Assembly: GCA_017590115.1 (NCBI GenBank)
Contig: JAGGNK010008781.1
Span: 7,233,371-7,297,370, forward strand
Reading direction: 5' to 3'
DNA from: Montifringilla adamsi
Taxonomy: Eukaryota > Chordata > Aves > Passeriformes > Passeridae
DNA length: 64,000 nucleotides
Shown: positions 1 through 11,112 of the stretch, in pieces
Position numbering within the stretch: the stretch's first letter is position 1
Layout of the letters: every line of letters begins with the position of its first letter
The notes under the pieces: generated by a model
What the model saw: the letters and a program-made list of their open reading frames with translations, nothing else
Told to the model about the DNA's origin: nothing
The model's database searches: none
Program-made: the position numbers and the translations under genes

Positions 1-2331
1 TTTCTAGGTTTTCTCATGTGTGGCATCAAAGGCTTATATGTCATTAAGGATTTTCTGAACAGGATCCTTGTCACATTATCAAAATGTGACTTGAAAGTTA
101 TATACCAGCTCATTAATCAACTTGATTTTTATTATTAAAGCTGTAATTGTTTCTGAAGAGGGACTTCTTGATTTTTCTTGGACTGTTGCTAATGCTTCTC
201 CTTAGAACAGAAACTTGCATTATATGTTCTACAAGAAACCTGTTCGTTTTAAATTTAGTTACTGCAGATAACATCTTTTCTTCTTCTTTCTGTATCTCAC
301 CTGGATTTACTTTTTGAAATCAGTCCACAGACATACCCAGCCCGTGGGACCCCCAAAAGATGACTTTTGTGTCATATCATGATTGCGTGTGAGAAAGAGC
401 AGTTTTAGCTGCAGACAGTCTCTGAAAGCTGGGCCCCTGTGAAGACCTGAATTCCTGCTCTGCAGCACCTCGAAGGAGCCTGTCTGCATTTGTTAATCCC
501 TTACTGATCCGGCCTGGGATATCCCCTTGTGAGGTGTATTTGGTCTGTGGCAGCCAGGCTGTTGATCTGCTCTAGCATGAGGGCAGTGATGATCAGTAAC
601 CCAGGGGTTGTCTTTAGGAATGTATGGCTAGAAATGCCACCCCCACCTCCAGGTATATTTCTTCCAAAATCTGACTTGTGCCCAGGTCTTTGCAGTCCCC
701 CTGTTTCACACTCCAAGGAGTCTGAGCATGCCTGCAACTCCTGGGAGCAGTGGCAACAAACAGAGCTGTCTCCATCTGTGCAAAAGCAGGGAAGCACAAA
801 AGCAGAAATGTGGAACTTGGCTGCACACAAGCCAGCTGAGGTCCAGAAAGTCTGGCTGTGTTCATGTCTAGCTGTGCCAGGGCTAAATCATGCTGAGATA
901 GAGCAGGTGAGTCTTCCTGTGACTTCCCATGAATCATACTATCCTTTAAGAGGGTTGTGATTCTCTTTTGCAGAAACCAATGTACTCTCTGAAGGTTTTA
1001 TAGACTTTTAATAATCTATCGGAAGGTCTCAGAAGTTGGCAGTTTGGTCTGTGTTTGACTAGTCTGTGACATCTGGAAAACCCTTTGGTAGTTTTTGGTT
1101 TTCTTTCAGAATTTCAATAGAAGTTAAATCAATGCATAAATGACAAAACTCACTTCTGCCTACTGGTCTGCAAACATGAAAGGTTCAAGTCATGGTTATA
1201 AGTAAACATTATGAGATTAATACATGATAATCCTTACACTGTTCCTAACATGATTTTATGTTACTCCAATTCCTTTCAAAAGCAGCTCTCTAGGGGTTAA
1301 CAGTGAACACAGAGCTACTGGCAGGTTATTCCCCATGAAATCAGGGTGTGTGTTGTTGGATTTGGGTCTGTCACTACTGCCCCAGTGGCTTTTTGGCCTG
1401 TTGGGTGATTTAGCCATATTTGACAAAAGCAAGCAGACCTTGAGCCTGCTTAGGAGTACCCAACAAACTGTGCAAAAACATGCAGCTTAATCACTACTAA
1501 TACTCCTCTTTGGGAACATAACAGTATTATGACCACATTATTATGAGCTACCAGAGAATCTGCACAGGAGAGACACCTGATAAATGTAACAGTCATGGAA
1601 AATGGATCAGTCAAGAGTGTGCATCATCTAAAGGCACTGAATGATGAATTGCGAAGCATCAGGAAGCAGGGAACTATCTGTGCTCATGGAAATCCTTGTT
1701 GATAGATGGAAAACAAGGAATCTTTGGCAGCAAATCAAGGGACAATTTCTCAGGACTTAACTCTCAGCACAGAACATGAACTGTTCTTGAATTACAGGGG
1801 CCTGAGACAGTTCTGCCTCTGTCTCAGGGGTGCTTTAAGTAGTTTAGTAGTAAAGGGGTTACTTGTTTAACTTGGATGAAGGATTCTGTTGAGGCCATAA
1901 TTTATGTTTATATTATATTGCTGATTTCATACTCCTAGTAAAATATTTTAAATGATGTTCAGGTCGCAGATCTGTGGAATCAATGGGGAGTTTCACTGCA
2001 TGTACCATACAGGTGAAGGTAGGGTTTTAAATGGGTTTTTTCGTAATCCTGCTAGGGAAGACATAAGGCGGAAGTTCTAACCCACCTAGCTGGTTTCTGA
2101 GTTCATTTCTCTGCATTGAAAGACAAGCAGTCCTGTGTGTTTTCCATGGAAGATGTTTGCTTTTTCATTTGCATTATTAGCAAACGGCTGCATGAAGGAC
2201 TGTTTCATTGGCTGAAATCATCAAGCGTTTCAACTGCAATTGCACACTCTGCATTTAAAATGTTTTCCATGTTACAGTGTGCTGCTATCATTTAAATATG
2301 AAAGCTATTTTCAACTACTGCCTGCTAAGTT

Positions 2332-2342
2332 GGGGGGGGGGG
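2332..2342. repeat. Poly-G run, 11 nt
   Basis: Eleven consecutive G residues on the + strand. It is a homopolymer likely to vary in length and to be error-prone in sequencing. No function is inferred. Confidence 0.9.
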
Positions 2343-2365
2343 TGTGGAAAAAATAGACAAAACTG

Positions 2366-2389
2366 TTTTCTTCTTCATGAAGAAGAAAA
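2366..2389. repeat. 24-bp perfect palindrome
   Basis: TTTTCTTCTTCA is followed immediately by its exact reverse complement TGAAGAAGAAAA, giving a 12-bp stem with no loop. It is built from CTT/AAG simple sequence, so it may be a chance product of a low-complexity tract. It lies about 0.5 kb upstream of the ARVCF exon. Confidence 0.9.
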
Positions 2390-2775
2390 ATGTCCTTAAA
2401 AATGTTAAACTTCTCACTTATGCTATTAAAGACAAAAATTCCAGGTGTCTGTAGTGAGAATGTTCCTCATTCCCTCTACAGCCATATCTTTTTTTATGTA
2501 TTTCTTTTAAATACATTATTATTTGCACAGTGAAATTAGCTCTGCAAGAGGGATGAAAACCCTTGTCAGAGCAGTTTTAGCAAAAAGATCAAAGGAATTA
2601 AATACAAATTCTCTCAAAGGTGAGCATATTTTTTTTTTCTTTTTTGAACAGGGAAGTCTCTTAGATTAATTACTTTTAATTTAAAATCAGATCAATGAAT
2701 GGAAAGATGGATGCTTTTCAAAGAGCACTGCAGTTTGCTTCTTAGAGTGATCAGTGTTTTAGCAAGGTGACTAAC

Positions 2776-2860
2776 GATATGCATTTTTATCTTTAACCTC
2801 TGACCCGTGCCCTCCCCACCCTCTACCTAACCCTTTCCATTTGCCCTGGTCAGTTAACAG
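2776..2860 (+). promoter_or_regulatory. Polypyrimidine tract and splice acceptor of the ARVCF exon
   Basis: A long C/T-rich tract (about 2787-2840) leads to TTAACAG at 2854-2860, followed by G at 2861. This is a typical vertebrate 3' splice site. It identifies the exon as internal rather than transcription-initiating, so a 5' UTR exon must lie upstream. Confidence 0.8.
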
Positions 2861-2883
2861 GCAGGAAGCATTTGAAAGCAGTC
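2861..2883 (+). other. 5' UTR part of the ARVCF first coding exon
   Basis: Twenty-three transcribed, untranslated bases lie between the acceptor and the ATG at 2884. The bases before the ATG read GCAGTC, putting G at -3 and G at +4 (ATGG), a favourable Kozak context. The frame stays open a few codons upstream of 2884, but no ATG occurs there and family homology starts at MDDY. Confidence 0.75.
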
Positions 2884-3099
2884 ATGGATGACTATGATAT
2901 CAGGTCTGCTGCCAGCATTTTGGCATCTGTTAAAGAGCAAGAAGCTCGTTTCGAGCGGCTCACCCGCGCACTTGAGGAAGAGCGGCGCAATGTCTCCTTG
3001 CAACTCGAGCGTGCCAATCAGCCCGCAGACCGCATGAGCATTTGCAACATTGGCAATGGTCAGCCCCTGGCAACGGCCTGGCAGCAGCTCGTACTGCAG
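2884..3099 (+). CDS. ARVCF: ARVCF, first coding exon (N-terminal coiled coil)
   Basis: This exon encodes residues 1-72 of the armadillo-repeat protein ARVCF, a p120-subfamily delta-catenin. The family binds the juxtamembrane region of classical cadherins at adherens junctions and also has cytoplasmic and nuclear roles. The frame starts MDDYDIRSAASILASVKEQE. Residues 9-45 are the conserved amphipathic coiled-coil block (SILASVKEQEARFERLTRAL) shared by p120, ARVCF, delta-catenin and PKP4. The end of the exon decides the paralogue: GNGQPL followed by AWQQLVLQ matches the human ARVCF segment as I recall it and differs from p120. The exon ends in phase 0 at CAG with a GTAAAG donor at 3100. It is CpG-rich compared with the surrounding intron. 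The armadillo repeats and C-terminus are encoded downstream, outside the window. I am very confident of the family and confident of ARVCF. Confidence 0.93.
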
Positions 3100-3105
3100 G
3101 TAAAG
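3100..3105 (+). promoter_or_regulatory. Splice donor of the ARVCF coding exon
   Basis: CTGCAG is followed by GTAAAG, a good 5' splice site. The exon/intron boundary falls after the codon for Gln72, in phase 0, at the position where homology to ARVCF stops. The frame stays open past this site to 3297, so splice choice is supported by homology and the donor rather than by a stop codon. Confidence 0.85.
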
Positions 3106-6100
3106 CCTGCTCCTTTTATGTCACTAGATCCGCCCCTAGAACTGACATCCCAGCCGGTCAGTGCGTCGTGTGTTGTCAGCATTTCATTAGTGCGTGCCTT
3201 GTCTGCTGCTGGCCCAGAGCTGGATGCAGCGTGTGTGCTTCATCGAGTCGGCTGGGAGCCTTCGGAGCCTTGCCTTGGAAGTTGCTCTTGCTCTTAGCTC
3301 ATGGGATACTTTTAAAAGTATGTGCATACTTGAGTTAAAACCCTAAGAAGGGATCTTCACACCCTCCTCTAATCTATGCACTTGCTGTAAGTCTGGTGAT
3401 GTGCTGGTGATTGTAAAAGGAGGCTGAATCATAATCTCCATAGCAAACAAAATTTCCATTAGAAATAGCTGGACTTTGAATAGAGGGAGCAGCATGAAAA
3501 GCAGGGATTTCCCTCCTGCAAAGCCTTATTGTTTGTGTAGGGAGGACTTCATAATTTGTTTCTCATGTGCAGTGAATTGATAGACTATTTTAATGATGCA
3601 AACTGGCTTTGTGGGTAGCTTTAGATTTCCAAATACTGTTTTGCTTGATACACATTCTTTAACTGTTTAAATGTGCAATGACAAACCACTTACGTCTCTA
3701 AATTACTTCAGCTCTCAGACCCCTCTGACACACAAGGTAAGTCATGCAGAAGCAATAGTACCATTTGTGGAGGTCTGTTTCCTAAGAAAACATTGTTCAG
3801 TTCAGAAGGAAGCTCTGGGCTATGGGGATTCCAGAAGTTGTTTCCCAGTTATACTAGACTGTTTTACAATTATACTTGTATTGAGCTGTATTGGGGCAGA
3901 CTTTACCTTATATTATGGCAGCACTACTTTTCTAGTAACAGCTGCCATGTTTTTTAGATGCAGATGCCTGAATTTGGGATTCCATGTGAAAGGAGCAGCC
4001 TGCACTGGTCAGGGTAAAAGTCTGACCATGTCTGGTAGGAGCTGTAGATGGTTGTCCTCTGATGAGCAGCTGGGCTGGGAGAGGGGAGATGTGCTTATGG
4101 TTTTTTTATAGGAAAAGGACAAGTTCACCTTCACTTTTTCTGAATGACTTTGTGCAAAGTGTCTGATTAATAGCTTCAGAATGAAATTCCTTATCCACAA
4201 AACTGATGAAGCATGAGTTTTCTGCAGTGTAATGGCTTAAGGTCTAACCACTTCCAAGAAAACTTAATAAAAGAGTTTTAAGTTACTAGGGTCTACGTGA
4301 CTCTTATGGAGAAACAGCCCCTCTAAGTGACCCCAGGCTGAATCTGCGTATGCTCAGCTCCCTGCCACTAGGTTAGGGGAGCTTTAATTAATTGATAATT
4401 AGCACTGAGGTTTTTAGACTACCTTGTATATGAAATAAAATGGTTAAATAGCTAAATATGCACAATTAAGAATCAATGTAAGGTTAATTGTGTGAATTTT
4501 CATAAAATATAGCGAGGGCCAAATTCCTCCCTGACTTACTAGAATTAAAAAGTGTTTAACTGAAGGATGAAAGCTGTACCTTCAGTCTTATGCAGAATAT
4601 ATAATACTTTCATCTCTGGCGTTCTGTGTCGCATTTCACAGTGCAGAGTACACAAAGCAGAAGGCTGTTTGTGCTCTGCTGGCTGTGGGGATTGCTCACA
4701 CCCTGCAGTGAAATCCACTGAGCCCTGGCTGAGTGCTGCAGCTCACCCCAGTCAAACTGCTTGTTGTAAGGAATATTGCAAAGTAACTCAAGTAGCAGCT
4801 TTTGCATTTGGAACTTTTGTGGTGATTATACACGATCTAGTTATTCTGAGTAGAATTTGGATAAAAGAAATGAGGGTTAGCTCCATTTTATGAGAGTGAC
4901 AAATAATTTTTAATGATCTTCACAACCAGGCATCAGTTTTCCATGTTGTTTGTTTGTCAAATTGGAATCTGCCCAAGGGATTTGTTAAGGAAGTGTGTAT
5001 AGTTAGGGCTTTGTAAATAGAGTCTCTCTCAAAACTTTTTTTTAATATACAATCCCACACTTACTCCCTTTTTAGAACAGAAAATTAAGCCTTTTTTTCC
5101 CTTTTCATTTTAGACATGGAAAAGTACTATATATGTGGGCAATGTGCCAGGAGTGTAGCAGTGTTCTGAAGTTCTCAAAAGACAAAATCAAGGTCTTATG
5201 AAAATATTGATTCTAATTAATGAATACTGGAACTCTTATTTTAATTTTAATTTTTTTTTTAAATAGCAGCTTTATACTCATTCCATAACAATAACTCCTT
5301 GTCCTAGACAGCCCAGTTAGCCACTTGCTGGTGAGTTCTGCCTGTTCAGTGTGAATTTCAAGTACTGGAATGGAACATGTGAACTCTGGTGCACTTGCTG
5401 ACTTTTTCTGTGAATGTCTATGCCATTGTGTCTTGTCTTCTCTTCTTAAAGAGAAATACCAGATCTGCACATGAGGTCAGGGATGTGTTGCAATTGCCAA
5501 AAAGTATGTGCATAGGCTTCTTGATTTTGCATTAAGTGTGGATATTTTTTTCTAAAAATTACCTTCAACCTTAAAAATTACCTTTTCATGGGAGAGGTTG
5601 ATTACTTGAACAATCTAAACAAATAATGAATGTTTTGTTCAGGTATTAGTTAGAAATAGCTGAGATTATTCTTTAAGAGGAAGCTTTCTCAGAGGAGGGC
5701 TTTCTGGGAAACACTGTCCTCACAATGAGAGGTCCTAGGTGTTGTTGAAATGTCTCCCATTAATATTAGTGAGAGTCTTTTACTCAGGTAGTGGCCGAGG
5801 CGTTTGTGTTCTCATAGCCCACTGCAGAAGGCAGTGCCTGCCAAACCTCCAGGCTCTGCAGAGGTTTGTACCCATCTGTGTTCCTGCAGGAGGCTGTGAG
5901 CAGCTGTGCCGTAGGGACAGTCCCTTTAACCCACACAGGCCCTGGTGAATGGGGACAAAAGTGCCTTTTGTGCTTAATGCGCTCGAACGATGGGTAAATG
6001 TAACTTCTGCTCTCTGCAGCTTCCCCAGGCTTCTAGTGTAGCTGCAATTAGAGTTTGTTGCTGAGTGTGCAGCCAGTGACATGAATTAGGGTGTTTCAAC

Positions 6101-8062
6101 TGGAGAACTTCGGGAAGATAGCAGCTTTATACATGTGTTACTGCAGATTCTGAAGGGTCAGATGAAGTGCTCTTTCAGACTAAGAACCCTCCGGACAAAG
6201 GTCATTAGTTACGCAGTGGAAACCTTGGCATTAGTCTGGAAAATGTAACATTTAATGAAACTTTGGCCACAGATCTTTTATCAGGGTAATAAAATCTCCT
6301 AAAACTCACTGCAGGTTTTAACGATGTTCTTGACTGTCTCTGGCCTTTGAGTGGTGGGAGCCACATGGCTGATCACTGCTGTTGGGTTTTGGGAGGGGAA
6401 CTCTGGTTGTACTAAAGACAGAAGAGTGGTCTGTTAATGTGTATTTGTGTTTGCTTCTCTGACTTCTGAGGTAAATCATGTACATCGGTTATTACAGTAT
6501 TTCAGGCCATGGAAGTCTTGGCAGTCTTTGCCCCTTTTCCAGGGCAGGCACAGTCCAGTAATTCACTGGTGAGTAGCACCCATCATGTGTCTTCTACATG
6601 TTCAAGTGTCTGGTTGGTAATGTTTTTTACAAGCCTGAGAAATCTTACTGCTCTTCATGTGTGAAGTATAGTTTAATCTACCTGGTTTCATTTAACTTCT
6701 TTGCAAGTCAGCCTTCTCCTGCTCTTCACAGTGGGAGCTGAAGTTGGGCAGGAAGGAGATACAGACGTGCCCGTGTGGGGTATGTGCTGTGACAGGCTGA
6801 CACAGAGATGCAGTATTACCACCCAAAACATAACTTACTACTAATAAAGAATATTCTTTTATATAGATATGTATGTATATACACTTTTATTAAAACATTA
6901 GACATGTGATACTTATTAAACACAAGGCTATATCCTGACTTGGTTTAAACTGGCATGGCTCCATGGGTTTCAGAGAAGCTCTGTCAAATCTGATCATCTG
7001 GGGAGCTGAACAAGGTTTGCATTCAAAGATTGTTTCCCATCAGTATGTGGTGACAACTTCCATTCCTGTTAATGTTGCATAGCCAAAATAAAGTACAGCA
7101 TTCAATAAACCCCTGTTGCCAGCAAAAGCACTGTAACAATACTTGGACTTCAGAGATTCTCTAGTGCCCTATAGGGATTTGAGAGGGGTTTCTAAGTCAG
7201 AAAAAGGCATTATCCCCCTTCTTACAGATAGGAAAGCTGTGGGAATTGCCAAATCTCACATGGTACAAATAACAGAAATCAGCCCTTTACATGCTGGTGC
7301 AGGGTTTTACTTGTCAGATACACTGACTCTGATGTGCCTGTGAGAAGTAACATGGGTTGATCTGAGAAGTCTTCACACTCACAGAATCATCCAATAATTA
7401 AAAAGTTACTACATTTGACTGTAACTGTGATTCTTTTAGGTTCCTGGTGGTGGGTTTATTGGGATGTTCTTATATAAAAAAATGAACCAAATTAATAAAA
7501 TGATTTTTTTCTTCACTTTGCAAATATTATTATAGCTGTTCAAGGAAAATCAGCTTATGGAAAAAAGCTACAGAATATTTTCATAGTTACAGTTTGGATC
7601 ATTTATATATCAGCTTATGTTCCAGAGAAATAACACCTGCTTGAAAACAAACAACCACATTTGACTTCTTTTTCTTCTTCAGGCAGGTATTTTTAAGCCA
7701 TAATTAAGTACCAGTATTCTTCAGTCTTTTTGTTAATCTGAGGTACCTGTGACTTCTGCCAAAACAGAAGTTTTGACATTTAGTGAATTGAGGGTTATTT
7801 TCAAATAACAGGTGAACTCTAAAGCACACCAGAACACATGGTGAGAATGTAAAAAAAAAAAAAAATACAAGAAGATTAGGTCAAATTGCTTTTCTAAGAA
7901 AATACCACCAAGTTAACCTTTCTGAGTCAGCCTAGGCAACAATAGCACTTCTGTCTGTATTTCATTACTTTTATTTAAGATTTTCTGCTCCACACTGACG
8001 TAGTACAGACTGCTAGAATATAGAGACTGTTTCCAGTGCTTTGATAGTAAGAACATGGTGCA

Positions 8063-8101
8063 TTAATATTGTATATAATGGTTACTTTAATATTGTATAT
8101 A
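8063..8101. repeat. Two direct copies of a 15-bp AT-rich word
   Basis: TTAATATTGTATATA occurs at 8063-8077 and again at 8087-8101, a 24-bp spacing. It is probably a small local duplication in AT-rich intron. No function is inferred. Confidence 0.75.
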
Positions 8102-9394
8102 TGTTTAAAGATATCCAGAAAAGAAGCAAAAATGGGTTATGGGCTTCACTGAATCTTCACTTTGCCTTTTCTCTCTTCTGCATCTCATACAGAATGCACT
8201 TCATCTTTGCGTGTAAAGTTTCATGTAATTAGTTTGAGTTTGTAGTGGCTCTTGGCTTCCTGTGTTATATAACATATTTGTGCTCACATTAAGGGACTGA
8301 CAGCATGGAAAATTCCTTTTATTTTTTTTTTTTGCCTTACAGGTAAGGTCAGGTAGAGACAACAATGCTGTCAGTTCATGACAGCTCCCTGGTGTTACAG
8401 TACTATTTCCTGTTACATTGCCAAATACCAAGTAAAAACTCATTGGTAGTTAACCCATGGATGTTCTCCTGCCAGTAGTGATAGGTAGCAAAATGTTGAA
8501 ATTACTTGCAAGAATAATTCTTATTCCTTTATAGACCCAGTGGAACCCATAGAAATGTACATTCTGCTTTGGGGTATAACATGGTTTGGTGTCAGTCACC
8601 TCACTGATTTGTGGCGGCTGCTGCTGCCCCTGCCCAGCTCCCCTCACTCTCTAATTTGGCTCCTGTTCCTTTGGCTTGCAGGTTCCTGGGAGTTACAGGG
8701 GCACTCACTCTGCTCTCAGCCTGACCCTGCACATTCAGTGTCAGTAGAGTTACTGAGCTTCTAGGAGTGACCTGGGTCAGGTTTCAGCTTCTGCATATGT
8801 GCAACTATTCAGAGGTTCCAGGGGGAAGGAGGAGTGAGATTTGGGAATATGATTCCCATGGCAGAATGAGTTCTTAGATCAGAATTCAGTGGGAGCTGAG
8901 AGGTACTTACAGGACCTAGGGATCCCAGCAGTTAGGAACTGCACCAGGAGCCATTACTCAGCTTCTTTTTCAGGGAGATGTGTCCCTGTCCCTGGCTTCT
9001 CCTGTGTTGGACATGATAATAATTGCTTTTGGCTTGGAGGTTGGAACTTGGAGCATCTTTTTTATGGATGTTGTCCCATCTGTGTGAAAGCATCAGCTCC
9101 TGGTTCAGAGTGAGAGCCAGGATCTTTGGCTGATAGCGGAGCAAGAGTGGAAGCTGAAGCAGGAGCTGGTGCTCCTCGGGCCCAAAGCCCTGCAGCTGGC
9201 TTGGGGCAGTGCCAGAGCAGGAGCTCTCCTGGCATCACTGCAGGTGCCAGCTAGAGACTTCACAAAGTGACAGGGGGCATATGGCACCACTGAGGAGCTC
9301 CTACTGTTTGCCTTTCTGCTGGGATAACCCATATTCCAAAGGAAATCCTACAACCTGCTTCATGTATTGCAGGAGGCATTCCATAGCAGAAGCC

Positions 9395-9421
9395 AAAAAA
9401 AAAAAAAAAAAAAAAAAAAAA
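9395..9421. repeat. Poly-A run, 27 nt
   Basis: Twenty-seven uninterrupted A residues on the + strand. This could be the tail of an old retrocopy, but the preceding few hundred bases show no recognisable gene, no AATAAA lies just upstream, and I could not find a flanking target-site duplication. Confidence 0.85.
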
Positions 9422-11098
9422 GAGTTTGTGCAGCAGGCATCTTGGTATATATCATATGAGAGGCTCTGAAAATGGACTCAAGTCGTATTCTAGCAAGAAT
9501 TAACATTACCTTGTTCTTCTGTTTCTTGAATAGTCTCACCCTTGTCATTATTCTTCAGTCTTCATTTAAGGCCTTAGATGGTAAAAACACAGATACAAGG
9601 GAATGGGAATAATAGTATCAATTTCAGCAACAGTTAAGAAGCTTTGACCAGCTGAATCAGAAGCTGTGCAGTTCTTTCCAGAAGGGATTTATTTGATAAG
9701 CAAACTACTTAAACCCCACTTTGGAGAGTTATTTGGGGCTCAGAACTGCTGGCACGCAGCTGAATCCACTCAAAATCTGATGTTATCTGAGAAGCATTTG
9801 TATAAAACTTGGCCAGCGAGTCTCGTTTAAAAAGTAGATTCCAAATGATTCAATAAAAAATAAAAAGGGAACCCAGCAACTGAGAAACTGACCCTCTGTC
9901 TGGAGGAAGAATGACTTTATTCTTTATAAAATTTGGGGTTTTTTTCAAAACTTAATTACATACCATTTTATAGCTTTACATGTGCAGGTTGAAAATATAC
10001 TTCCAGCTCCAAAAATCACACCTTTGCAGAAATGTAATTTTTCTCTCTGTCATCAAAAGTACCTCACATTCACATCTCACACTTCATCTGTTAAGTATGT
10101 GCTGGGCAACTCTCAGTGGGAACTGCTGAATTCCAAAGTGCCATCTAATGTTTGTCTGCAGGACAGCAACTGCTTTACAGTAATGATGATAATAGTGCAA
10201 GGCAATGGCCATGTTTGCCCTAAGCATCTCAAATATTTTTGCAGTTTCATTTGCCTTGATGGCTCCAAGTCCTTTTGTTTAGTATAAATTTTTATTGAAT
10301 GAGGTTTTGGAAGCAACTGAAAAGCAAGGATTTTCTTATTTTGTTTGACGAGTCTGTGAAAGAATGACTTTTCACAACTGTTAGCCTTTCTGGCCTGGAG
10401 CTGTGCCAGGTTTTAATTTAAAATATTTAAATTGAATGAGAAATTCACTGTTCCATAGTAATTTTCCACGATTTTACATTGCTTTACCAATAGAACTATG
10501 TTTTCTTCTAGGAGAACATAAAAGAGAAATACATGAAAAATAAATTCTGATTGCAGTGTGTTCTCATTATGTAAACAGGCATCTAGGTTTTTCTTTGCAT
10601 GATGTCTCTGAGTGTTACAACATCAGCAAGTATAACAGCAAGTAATTATTAAAGAAATCTTAAAACAGGAACATAAAATGTGTACATTAAAGAGTAGTAT
10701 CAGGTTTAACAGGATTTTTTTTTAAAACAAGTTTCTAGTCCCATTTACCACATTTGCTTCTTGATAATTAACATGAATCATCTTACATTAAAGTTGTGAT
10801 TTATTTTTCATGTCCTGCTGCTTGTTTGTTTCTCAGTTCAGGCAGCAGAACATGATTAATTGTCCTGACTTTTTAAGATTTTTAGTTGTCCTACATTTTA
10901 GTTCCCAAGCATACGACTGTATTAGTTTAGTTGGGATATTTAGGAAGAAAGATCTTTTTGTAGTGTATCTCCCAATTTAATGAAAAGATTTTGTTCCTAA
11001 TCCAGGCCTTGATCCGTAGGGGCGCAGCGAGGCAGAGCTTCATCCCTGCGAGGCGTTGCCCAGGAGCTGGTCAGCCTTTGTGAGCTCTTCCCTCGCAC

Positions 11099-11112
11099 AG
11101 CCACGTGTGGCT
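11099..11112. promoter_or_regulatory. Near-palindromic E-box (CACGTG)
   Basis: AGCCACGTGTGGCT has 6-bp arms that are reverse complements around a central GT and contains a canonical CACGTG E-box at 11102-11107 (the bHLH class bound by USF, MYC or CLOCK-type factors). It sits in a locally CpG-enriched patch of intron. The motif is clear, but regulatory use is speculative because single E-boxes are common. Confidence 0.3.

Larger units (their letters stand above)
1..2860. other. Noncoding sequence upstream of the ARVCF coding exon
   Basis: No exon, RNA gene or transposon is recognisable here. The sequence is AT-leaning with stop codons in all frames. The longest open frames (for example 529-960 on + and 614-937 on -) overlap each other on opposite strands, match no protein I know, and are of a length expected by chance. 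Because the exon at 2861 begins with a splice acceptor, this stretch should be an upstream intron of ARVCF, with the 5' UTR exon and main promoter outside the window or unrecognised within it. Small structures inside it (a G homopolymer and a perfect palindrome) are listed separately. Confidence 0.7.

Noticed and set aside
901..912. Donor-like GAGCAG|GTGAGT that could end an upstream 5' UTR exon of ARVCF
   Set aside because: The match to the donor consensus is good, but there is no promoter, CpG island or acceptor to define an exon. Isolated donor matches are common.
529..960. 143-codon open frame on + overlapping - strand frames
   Set aside because: No similarity I recognise, and competing frames are open on the opposite strand. 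It looks like chance.
9100..9421. Possible retrocopy ending in the 27-nt poly-A
   Set aside because: No recognisable parent gene, no polyadenylation signal close upstream, and no target-site duplication found.
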